Below are positions 1 through 6,112 of a stretch of DNA of 7,927 bases, in pieces. This DNA comes from Desulfovibrio sp. (lineage in GTDB: Bacteria > Desulfobacterota > Desulfovibrionia > Desulfovibrionales > Desulfovibrionaceae): positions 1-7,927 of the forward strand of contig JAAUYW010000089.1 in NCBI GenBank assembly GCA_014804915.1, read 5' to 3'. Positions within the stretch are counted from its first letter, which is position 1; each line of letters opens with the position of its first letter. The notes beneath the pieces were generated by a model, which worked only from the letters and a program-made list of their open reading frames with translations, was not told where the DNA came from and searched no databases. The position numbers and the translations under genes were made by a program.

Positions 1-12
1 AATCACCTTCAT
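1..12 (-). CDS. Start of the next operon gene (first four codons only)
   Basis: The SDR stop and a new ATG overlap as TAATG (ATG at 12-10), followed by codons for K, V and I up to the window edge. AGGAG (25-21) lies 8 nt upstream, one of the best ribosome-binding sites in the window, and serves no other start. A translationally coupled gene therefore very probably begins here. Nothing can be said about its product from four codons. Confidence 0.55.
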
Positions 13-857
13 TATTTTTGCTCCTCATCTGTCTGTACACTTAACCATTTCCATTTTCCCACTTCGGCCGCCCTGTCTGCAGCAAAATTTTCGCCCATTT
101 TAACTGCGAGGGAGCCAAGCAACAGCCGGAATGGCGGGTCGGGATTTTCAGCCGCTTCAATAATGACTTTGGCAGCCTTCTTCACATCTCCCCAGCCGCC
201 TATGCCGGAATCTTCCGGATTTTCAAGGCGAATCTTGCGCTTGCCGGCAGTTTCCGCATAATCTGCGATATTATTTTGATTGACGTCTATTGAACGATAA
301 AAGAAATCCGTCTTGAATGGCCCAGGCTCAACTATCATGACTTTTATGCCAAGGGGGTTTACTTCCTTGCGCAGACCATCGGACAAGCCTTCAACAGCGC
401 ACTTTGCGGCTCCGTAGAATGCTGAACCTTCCGATGTGCTCAAGGCGGCAATGGATGAAAAATTGATGATCATTCCTTTCCGCGCTTTGCGCATATAGGG
501 CAAAACTGCCTGTATGGTGCGCACTGTACCGAAAAAATTCGTGTCAAATTCTTTTTCAATTTCGTCCATTGAGCATTCTTCAACCGCTCCGCGCAGACAA
601 TAGCCGGCATTGTTGACCAGCACATCCAGAGTGCCAAAATGTTCCACTGCTTTTGTGACAGCATTTTTTACGCTTTTTTCATCATTTACATCCAGCTGGA
701 GTAAAAATGCGTTGTCTGGATAAATCTTGCCGAATTCCGCAATTGATTCCATATTTCTTGCCGTTACAGCCACATTTTTGCCTTGTTCCAGAGCAACTGT
801 GGCAAGAGCCTTGCCCAGCCCGGAAGAGCAGCCTGTTATAAGCCAGGTGCCATTCAT
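12..857 (-). CDS. Short-chain dehydrogenase/reductase (classical SDR)
   Basis: The product has 281 residues and is cytoplasmic, with no signal peptide. It is a Rossmann-fold oxidoreductase with the classical SDR motifs: TGCSSGLG (8-15) for cofactor binding, LDV (55-57), NNAG (82-85), Asn107 in DTNFFG, catalytic Ser135, Tyr148 and Lys152 (YGAAK), and VEPGPFKTDF (176-185). Arg34 after the second strand (VTARN) favours NADP(H). Length and layout match SDR family oxidoreductases often annotated as carbonyl or ketone reductases. The start is 1 nt past the stop of the upstream esterase, with GGAGGGGG in the preceding bases. The TAA overlaps a further ATG at the left edge. Likely role: reversible reduction of a carbonyl released by the exported hydrolases, by inference only. 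Confidence 0.93.
   Translation of the reverse strand: MNGTWLITGCSSGLGKALATVALEQGKNVAVTARNMESIAEFGKIYPDNAFLLQLDVNDEKSVKNAVTKAVEHFGTLDVLVNNAGYCLRGAVEECSMDEIEKEFDTNFFGTVRTIQAVLPYMRKARKGMIINFSSIAALSTSEGSAFYGAAKCAVEGLSDGLRKEVNPLGIKVMIVEPGPFKTDFFYRSIDVNQNNIADYAETAGKRKIRLENPEDSGIGGWGDVKKAAKVIIEAAENPDPPFRLLLGSLAVKMGENFAADRAAEVGKWKWLSVQTDEEQK
21..25 (-). promoter_or_regulatory. Strong Shine-Dalgarno inside the end of the SDR gene
   Basis: AGGAG on the minus strand, within GATGAGGAGC, lies 8 nt before ATG 12-10. It sits inside the last codons of the SDR, which is typical of coupled genes in an operon, and supports a further gene past the left edge. Confidence 0.55.
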
Positions 858-858
858 G

Positions 859-1923
859 TTATTCCACCCCCTCCTTTAACCATTTTTCAAATATTTCCGC
901 CACTGACTCGTTATTTTTATCTGAAAAAGGAAAATGCGTGTTGCCATGCAAACCCTGATCAGGCAAATTGATGACATGCGCATTCCCGCCATATTTGTTT
1001 ACAGTATCCGCAAATTTATAAGCCATTTCCCTGGCTGCGCGCCAGTAATCCTTATGCGGCTCGTCAACTGCTGTCCTGGGAATATTATCGCCATAAAAAA
1101 TAGCTATGGGTTTTTTTGTTAAAGCCAAAAATTGTTCTTTGGCAACAGAAGTTGCCTTCAATGGGGAAAATGAACTTGCATTGGGTATGGCTTCAGGAAG
1201 CTCTCCTTCTGGAAAAACAAAACCACTGCCTGGCTCAAATGCGGCTATAGCTTTTACATGCTTGTTCTCAATGCCGGTAAGCCAGCCGGGGCCACAGCCC
1301 TGTGAATGTGTCACGAGAACGCCGTCTCCTATTTTATCAAAAAGGGCTGTCATGGCATCCGTAACAATTTTCGCATCAAATGGGCCTGTATTCGGCGTCA
1401 TTTGTCTGAAAAACTGATTGAGACTCTCCTTGTCGGTGGCAAATTGCGTGTTTTCATAAAAATTGGGCCATATCCCCATACGGAATTGCCCAAACCAGAA
1501 TTGTTCGTCAGGAGAAGCGGGGATTTCTCCCCTTACTGTGGATCTGCCTGCATCTCCGCGCCTAGGCTGATCCACGAGATAGACAGGATAACCTTTTGCA
1601 AGAAAAATGTTCTGGAACCCTGCGCGTCCATCCGGAGTGCTTTGCCATGTGCGCATTGACTGGCCAGCTCCATGCAGAAATACAAGAGGCAATTTTTTTG
1701 CATTTACAGGGATTTGATAGCTCACGTTGGCATGATCGCCATGCAAGGTCTGGGATTCAGGAGTTGGGCGGAGTGGATCATATTGATGCTTGGCTTCAAT
1801 AATTGAGCCTCCGACTGCAAAGCTTCCCTGCTTTTCTATTACAAGAGGAGCCGCCCAAACTGAATCGCCTATAAAAAACGTCAATAGCGCAGCAAAAAGT
1901 ATTTTCATACCCTTATTCGACAT
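859..1923 (-). CDS. Exported alpha/beta hydrolase related to Alcaligenes esterase 713
   Basis: The product has 354 residues. The signal peptide is about residues 1-25 (core ILFAALLTFFIG, cleavage near VWAAP). Motifs in order: VFLHGAGQS (81-89) for the oxyanion hole; TWQSTPDGRAG (92-102); VDQPRRGDAGRS (117-128); nucleophile Ser207 in VTHSQG; Glu230 in AFEPGSG; and histidines 326 and 330 in GLHGNTH. The THSQ, EPG and HGN(S/T)H strings resemble esterase 713 (from memory), in which the catalytic acid is a Glu after the sixth strand rather than the usual Asp. Glu230 is thus the probable acid, with His330 or His326 as the base. ATG 1923 is preceded by GAGGG four bases upstream; the next ATG (1908) has poorer spacing. 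The gene overlaps the upstream gene by 11 nt and ends 1 nt before the SDR start. Confidence 0.88.
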   Translation of the reverse strand: MSNKGMKILFAALLTFFIGDSVWAAPLVIEKQGSFAVGGSIIEAKHQYDPLRPTPESQTLHGDHANVSYQIPVNAKKLPLVFLHGAGQSMRTWQSTPDGRAGFQNIFLAKGYPVYLVDQPRRGDAGRSTVRGEIPASPDEQFWFGQFRMGIWPNFYENTQFATDKESLNQFFRQMTPNTGPFDAKIVTDAMTALFDKIGDGVLVTHSQGCGPGWLTGIENKHVKAIAAFEPGSGFVFPEGELPEAIPNASSFSPLKATSVAKEQFLALTKKPIAIFYGDNIPRTAVDEPHKDYWRAAREMAYKFADTVNKYGGNAHVINLPDQGLHGNTHFPFSDKNNESVAEIFEKWLKEGVE

Positions 1924-2923
1924 TTTTCCCTCGAAAGGTTTTCTCTTTTACAAGCTGGCGTTCCCAGAAACGCAAAGCCTCGTCAATCCAGCCTTCAGCG
2001 TCTGTGCCTGTTCCGATACCAAAGCCATGCCCGGCATTGTTGAAAACCCTTATTTCCGCATCAATGCCAGCATCTTTGAGCGCCAGGGTCCTTTGAATCA
2101 TTACGTTTGCGCTCGCTATGGGATCATCACTGCTCACAACCGAAAAAGTAGGCGGATCTTCACGGGTAATCCAGTCGTGGCCAGTGTATGCCATTATTAC
2201 TGCAGCGGGTTTGGGCAAATCATCGCCGCCCAGTCGGGAAGATCCATAGGATCCCAGGTCAGCCGCCATACGGGCCCCGGCAGAACCGCCCCAGACAGAA
2301 TAGCCTTTCACAGAAACGGCAAGGCTTTCCGCGTTATGAAAAATCCAGGATAACGCATGGGCCATATCTTCACAGGCAATTTTTTCTCCGCCTGTGCGAT
2401 ACTGCAGAACGAAGGCATTAAAACCATGCGCGCTGATTATTTCAGCAATGGGAAAGCCTTCATGCAATGAGCCAACATAGCGGAAACCGCCTCCAGGGCA
2501 AATCAGGGCAAATGGCGCATCGGGTTTGCCGCGAAAAAAGAACAGGCCTGTTTGCTCTGTTTTTATTGGGTTAGTATAATAATGATAAAAAACGGGCTTT
2601 CCTGCGGATGAATCTGAAATAAGCCGGTTAATGCCTGACAGCACTATTTCTGGCCGGACATGGGAGTGCCAGGGTATTAATCTCCCTATATTTTTTATGG
2701 AAATATTGCTGGCGGCATCTTCTTTTCTGGGCAGCATATGCCTTGAAAATTCTGCCAGTGCGGGGTGTGTCAGCATATCCTGAACCGTATTTTCGCTCTT
2801 CAGATATGACACATTTTCCATCCTGAAATCCCGATCCATTGCTGGAACTCTTTCTTGCGCGAAGGCCAGAACAAGAAAGGCCGCAAGAAGCAATATATTT
2901 TCAGACAGTTCTACCCATCTCAT
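1913..2923 (-). CDS. Exported alpha/beta hydrolase, acetyl-esterase/BD-FAE-like
   Basis: From ATG 2923 the product has 336 residues. A GTG at 2932 in the same frame would add three, giving 339. Neither start has a clear Shine-Dalgarno and both overlap the end of the FMN reductase gene (23 or 32 nt), so translational coupling is likely. The N-terminus has a hydrophobic core ILLLAAFLVLAFA followed by QE, a plausible signal peptide. In the 339-residue numbering: oxyanion-hole loop PGGGF (146-150); nucleophile Ser217 in WGGSAGA; candidate acid Asp269 or Asp270 in SSDDPIAS; and His302 in NNAGHGFGIG. This arrangement matches small acetyl-esterase/xylanase-associated esterases, which remove acetyl or short acyl groups. 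About 100 residues before the core have no recognised domain. The TAA overlaps the start of the next gene by 11 nt. Confidence 0.88.
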   Translation of the reverse strand: MRWVELSENILLLAAFLVLAFAQERVPAMDRDFRMENVSYLKSENTVQDMLTHPALAEFSRHMLPRKEDAASNISIKNIGRLIPWHSHVRPEIVLSGINRLISDSSAGKPVFYHYYTNPIKTEQTGLFFFRGKPDAPFALICPGGGFRYVGSLHEGFPIAEIISAHGFNAFVLQYRTGGEKIACEDMAHALSWIFHNAESLAVSVKGYSVWGGSAGARMAADLGSYGSSRLGGDDLPKPAAVIMAYTGHDWITREDPPTFSVVSSDDPIASANVMIQRTLALKDAGIDAEIRVFNNAGHGFGIGTGTDAEGWIDEALRFWERQLVKEKTFRGKNVE

Positions 2924-3437
2924 AGGCTTCACGCATTACAGGCTTGTCTTTTATCGCTCCAGCCTCATAAACGCCTTTGCCGTAAATGACGCCGCCTTCA
3001 CTTGAGCCTTTCAGACATTTCGCAAGACCGCGCAAGCATTCCAGGGTGCAATCCATCACCCAGCCGCTATCTTCGGCTGCTGTCATTATATAATAGAATT
3101 TCTTGTCGCGTATCTTAAGCCACTGCGCCACAGTGCGATCTATAAGCGCTTTCATCTGCGCGTCTATGGAATAAAAATAAACTGGACTTGCCATGACGAT
3201 TATGTCAGCCGAGTTCATTTTATCCAGTATTTCCGCCATGTCATCCTTGAGAATGCACACTCCGTCATGATTCTTGCAGTAATAACAGGCCATGCAGTAG
3301 CCGATTTTCCTGTCCCGCAAGTATATCAGCTCAACTTCGTTGCCATTTTCCCTTGCTCCACGGGCGAACTCCACGCATAATGCCGCGGAATTGCCGTTCT
3401 TGCGTGGACTGCCTGCCAAAATCAGAACTTTTTTCAT
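2901..3437 (-). CDS. NADPH-dependent FMN reductase / flavodoxin-fold protein with a four-cysteine cluster
   Basis: The product has 178 residues and no signal peptide, so it is cytoplasmic. The start MKKVLILAGSPRKNGNSAAL contains the FMN phosphate-binding loop GSPRKNGNS (9-17). SPVYFYSIDAQMKALIDR (84-101) is the second flavin-contact segment of the NADPH-dependent FMN reductase (flavodoxin_2-like) family. Between them Cys48, Cys51, Cys54 and Cys61 form CX2CX2CX6C, resembling the compact cluster motif of iron-sulfur flavoproteins (CX2CX2CX4-7C). Many relatives keep similar cysteines without a proven cluster, so Fe-S binding is only possible. The gene begins 11 nt after the upstream hydrolase stop, with AAGGG in that gap. 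Its end overlaps the next gene. Likely role: reducing a quinone, nitro or other electrophilic compound, or supplying electrons to a pathway partner. Confidence 0.9.
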   Translation of the reverse strand: MKKVLILAGSPRKNGNSAALCVEFARGARENGNEVELIYLRDRKIGYCMACYYCKNHDGVCILKDDMAEILDKMNSADIIVMASPVYFYSIDAQMKALIDRTVAQWLKIRDKKFYYIMTAAEDSGWVMDCTLECLRGLAKCLKGSSEGGVIYGKGVYEAGAIKDKPVMREAYEMGRTV

Positions 3438-3448
3438 ATTATAGGCCC

Positions 3449-4507
3449 TTATTTAAGGTTGTATTTAAAAAACTCCACCAACTTGTCCAAAGGCAGGAAC
3501 TCAAGCTTGTCATAAAGATCGAAATGGTCGGCCCCAGGCACTATAAGAAGTTCCTTTGGTTCGGCTGCCTTTGCATACGCCTCTTTTGTAAAAGGCTGGG
3601 AATGGGCTTTCTCTCCCATTATAAAAAGCATGGGGCGCGGCGAGATGGTTTCAATATCGTTGAAGGGATAAAAGTTCATAAACGCAGCATTGCTTGCCTT
3701 GTCTGATCTTGTGTTCATTTCAGGCGTTTCCCAGGCTGGCTGAAACGCGCCTCTGCCACGGTAGAAATTATATGAGGCCTTGCGGGGAGCCGGAGATTTT
3801 TCATCTATTGAAAAAGGCGCTCCGCCAACCAAAGGCCGTTCTTTGCCAAGAAAATTGTCATATCTGGCAGCCGCAGCATCCGCTATGACCTTTTTGCGCT
3901 GCTCAAGGCTTTGGGAATTGTTCAACCCACTGCGGCGCATTTCGCCAATGTTGTACATACTGACAGTAGCCACAGCTTTCATGCGCGGATCAATTTTTGC
4001 GGCGCTAATGACAAAACTGCCGCTGCCACAAACGCCAAGAACGCCTATTTTTTCCGGATCGACAAAATCCCGTGTTCCGAGAAAATCCACCGCAGCCATA
4101 AAGGCTTCGGCATACAAATCAGGAGCGATGGCATGGCGCGGCATTCCGCCGCTTTCTCCCCAGAATTGCTGGTCAATGGCGAGAGTAGCAAATCCTTTGG
4201 AAGCAAGCTGGGCAGCGTAAACACAAGCAGCCTGTTCCTTGCTTGCTCCCATTGGATGGCCAACGACAATTGCCTGAGCTTTGCCGTTCAATTTATCCGG
4301 TACGAAAAGATAACCGGCAATCTTCATGCCATATTGATTATCAAAACTGACTCGATAAATATCCACATTGTCAGGAACTTCAAAAGTGGGAAATTTTTTT
4401 TGTTCCAAAAGCGTCATGCTTGATGTATCTGCAGCCAATATTTCTTGCCCTTGCAACAAATACCCAGAAAATGATAAACACCAGAATAATAAAAACAGGG
4501 ATCTCAT
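3449..4507 (-). CDS. Exported alpha/beta hydrolase with Cys nucleophile (YcjY-like)
   Basis: The product has 352 residues. The N-terminus MRSLFLLFWCLSFSGYLLQG is a signal sequence, with likely cleavage near ILAAD (23-27). Core motifs are HPMGASKEQ (84-92), GESGGMPRH (117-125), nucleophile elbow GVCGSG (158-163) with Cys160, candidate acid Glu299 in MGEKAHS, and His328 in GADHFDLYD. The GEKAHS and GADHxDLYD strings are characteristic of the YcjY group of the dienelactone hydrolase superfamily. It shares its layout with the hydrolase at 5056-6111 and is probably an old duplicate. The ATG directly follows the TAG that would end an intact cupin, and GGAG lies 8 nt upstream, so its translation is probably coupled to the cupin. 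The cupin frameshift would end translation about 115 nt upstream and could lower its expression. Substrate unknown. Confidence 0.9.
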   Translation of the reverse strand: MRSLFLLFWCLSFSGYLLQGQEILAADTSSMTLLEQKKFPTFEVPDNVDIYRVSFDNQYGMKIAGYLFVPDKLNGKAQAIVVGHPMGASKEQAACVYAAQLASKGFATLAIDQQFWGESGGMPRHAIAPDLYAEAFMAAVDFLGTRDFVDPEKIGVLGVCGSGSFVISAAKIDPRMKAVATVSMYNIGEMRRSGLNNSQSLEQRKKVIADAAAARYDNFLGKERPLVGGAPFSIDEKSPAPRKASYNFYRGRGAFQPAWETPEMNTRSDKASNAAFMNFYPFNDIETISPRPMLFIMGEKAHSQPFTKEAYAKAAEPKELLIVPGADHFDLYDKLEFLPLDKLVEFFKYNLK

Positions 4508-5007
4508 CTAGTTTGCTCCATCATTTGCCTCGGTAGCAGCTTTGGCATACTCTTCGTCACTCAATTTGCCAAACCATTGCGCGTTTTTGCCTGGCTCTGA
4601 CTCGCCTATCGCGATATGGGTCATGGCCGTATCCGGACTCGCGCCATGCCAGTGCTTGATTCCTGGCGGGCACACAATAACATCTCCCGCAATATGGCGG
4701 TTGGTTTTTTACCCCATTCCTGGGTGATACCCCGCCCGGAGGTTACAATCAGCGTCTGTCCAAGAGGATGAATATGCCATGCAGTGCGACTCCCTGGCTC
4801 AAAAGTGACTGTCGCTCCATAATGTCTTGCTGGCGCAACATTTTTAAAATTTTGATCTGTGCGTACGCGGCCAGAAAAATTCTCGGAATTCGCAGTCTTT
4901 GAAGGAACTGAGCCTGCGCGTATCACCTTCTGACCCTCAGCCGCATTACATGTCAGAGGCGCATGAATGCAAAAAAACAGGAAAAATGGAATAAAAATAA
5001 TTTTCAT
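4508..5007 (-). pseudogene. Exported cupin (mandelonitrile-lyase-like HxHxxxQ cupin), frameshifted
   Basis: The frame from ATG 5007 reads 128 residues to a TGA at 4621. It starts with a Sec signal peptide (MKIIFIPFFLFFCIHAPLTC, cleavage near NAA) and then the first cupin motif TFEPGSRTAWHIHPLGQTL, with metal ligands His78, His80 and Gln84. After about residue 101 (EWGKK) it turns into unrelated sequence. The -1 frame then continues the fold with AGDVIVCPPGIKHWHGA and TAMTHIAI, to TAG 4508-4510. Adding one A to the A6 run restores 166 residues, with His119-Trp-His121 as the fourth ligand and adjacent histidine. This spacing matches small manganese cupins such as the Granulicella hydroxynitrile lyase, though most homologues are uncharacterised and no lyase activity is implied. 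The restored stop abuts the next ATG. The truncated product lacks a metal ligand and is probably inactive, unless slippage restores the frame or the shift is a sequence error. Confidence 0.85.
4705..4710 (-). other. Frameshift site: A6 homopolymer in the cupin coding strand
   Basis: Six consecutive A residues (T6 on the given strand) lie in GGT AAA AAA CCA of the cupin. A seventh A would put the rest of the gene in frame and give GKKTNRHIAGDV, with exactly the family spacing between the EWG and GDV motifs. This homopolymer is therefore the most likely place of the indel. The stretch does not form the classic X-XXY-YYZ slippery heptamer in the starting frame. Confidence 0.75.
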
Positions 5008-5013
5008 GGCGAT

Positions 5014-5049
5014 AAAAATGCTCCCTCCCTGTAAACAGGTGGGAGCATT
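5014..5049 (-). terminator. Intrinsic-terminator-like hairpin between hydrolase and cupin (possible attenuator)
   Basis: On the minus strand AATGCTCCC (5049-5041) pairs perfectly with GGGAGCATT (5025-5017). Inside this, CCTG (5039-5036) pairs with CAGG (5031-5028) around a TTTA loop, with only a small A/GA internal loop between the stems. The stem runs directly into a T5 tract (5018-5014). This is the expected shape of a Rho-independent terminator in the direction of the operon. It fills the only sizeable gap (48 nt) inside the operon. Because genes continue in the same direction, it may cause partial termination, act as an attenuator, or stabilise a processed 3' end. It also buries the GGGAGGGAG purine stretch that would otherwise serve the cupin start. 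Confidence 0.65.
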
Positions 5050-5055
5050 GCAAAG

Positions 5056-6111
5056 TTAAAGATTTTTGCCGTAAAATTCTTTCAGCTTGCCCATGGCCTT
5101 GTCAACATATTCCGGTACATAATAGGTCTGGATATGGGTTGCGCCCGGAATGAGAAAAAGCTCCTTTTCTTTTGCGCCATGCGCCTTGCCAATGGCCTCT
5201 TCAGTCATGTAAAGGGTATCAGCCCTGTCTCCCGCCATCATTAGCAGGGGCACATTTATCAATTCAATCTGATCAGTAGCGTCCCAGGGCATCAAATCCA
5301 TTAAACTTTCCGTAGTGTAGGCGAAAGTGGAATTTGGATGCCGGTGTGTGCGCCCGTAATAGATCATGCCTTCACGATAGAGATCGGTTGAAATCTGGGC
5401 GATCTTTTCATTAGTGAGGGAGTCAAAGTCCACGTTGCCGGAAAGCGCAATTTCTCCGCCCTTGATGCGCTTTTCCCTGGCGTCGCTGGCTTGCTTCAAA
5501 CGTTCCTGAATTGTGGAGAGCTGGCTTTCCATGAAGCCATCTCGTCTAACCTTGCCAGAATTGAACATGCTGAGAGTTGCAACGGCTTTCAAACGCTTGT
5601 CGGATTTGGCCGCATTGAGCGTATAGCCGCCTCCGCCGCAAATCCCCAGCGCGCCTATGCGATTTGGGTCAACACCTGGAAATTTGCTTATAAAATCAAC
5701 CATGCCATGATTATCCTCAGTTCGATAATACGGCTTGTCCGTATGTCTGGGCTCGCCGCCGCTTTCGCCCTGAAAAGCGGCGTCAGCAGCAATTGCAATA
5801 TAGCCTTCTTCAGCCAATCGCTGCGCATACTCGCCTGCCACCTGTTCCTTGACGCCGCCATTGGGGTGTTGCACCACGATTGCCGGATATTTGCCATCCT
5901 CCATGTAACCAGCCGGAGTATAGACGTTGGCTGCGATTTTAATTCCATGCAGGTCATAATTTACTGGATGCACCTGCACTTTGCCTGGCAAATTTTCCCT
6001 GATTGCGTTGGCATAAACCAGCCCAAAAGGATTATCCTGCGCCGCAAAAACAGGCCCAGCCGAGGCCAGGGCTGCTCCAATCACCATTGTTGCCATTTTC
6101 AAGCTCCTCAT
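5056..6111 (-). CDS. Exported alpha/beta hydrolase with Cys nucleophile (dienelactone hydrolase/YcjY-like)
   Basis: The product has 351 residues. A Sec signal peptide covers about residues 1-23 (MRSLKMATMVIGAALASAGP, then VFA before AQD). The alpha/beta-hydrolase fold shows HPNGGVKEQ (82-90), GESGGEPRH (115-123), the nucleophile elbow GICGGGG (156-162) with Cys158 where most esterases have Ser, the probable acid Asp295 in AGDRADT, and His326 in GATHIQ. A Cys in G-x-C-x-G is the dienelactone hydrolase arrangement, and the overall pattern is that of the YcjY group. The start at 6111 follows the CMD stop by 1 nt, with AGGAAGG about 8 nt upstream. A second ATG at codon 6 has its own AGGAG inside codons 2-3, but the longer form gives a better basic n-region. 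It is paralogous to the hydrolase at 3449-4507, but its acid-loop sequence differs. The substrate is unknown; an ester, lactone or thioester is likely. Confidence 0.9.
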   Translation of the reverse strand: MRSLKMATMVIGAALASAGPVFAAQDNPFGLVYANAIRENLPGKVQVHPVNYDLHGIKIAANVYTPAGYMEDGKYPAIVVQHPNGGVKEQVAGEYAQRLAEEGYIAIAADAAFQGESGGEPRHTDKPYYRTEDNHGMVDFISKFPGVDPNRIGALGICGGGGYTLNAAKSDKRLKAVATLSMFNSGKVRRDGFMESQLSTIQERLKQASDAREKRIKGGEIALSGNVDFDSLTNEKIAQISTDLYREGMIYYGRTHRHPNSTFAYTTESLMDLMPWDATDQIELINVPLLMMAGDRADTLYMTEEAIGKAHGAKEKELFLIPGATHIQTYYVPEYVDKAMGKLKEFYGKNL

Positions 6112-6112
6112 T

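Noticed and set aside
4700..4715. Programmed -1 ribosomal frameshifting in the cupin
   Set aside because: In the starting frame the site is T-AAA-AAA-C, which does not satisfy X-XXY-YYZ. Homologues of this cupin family are normally encoded in one frame, so an indel is simpler. Transcriptional slippage is not excluded.
4945..4950. Lipoprotein signal at Cys20 of the cupin and at the Cys in the CMD signal peptide
   Set aside because: The residues before the cysteines (PLT and ISP) do not fit the lipobox, and ordinary signal peptidase I sites follow.
4508..5007. Naming the cupin a hydroxynitrile lyase
   Set aside because: The ligand pattern fits, but most proteins with it have no proven lyase activity and the gene is frameshifted here.
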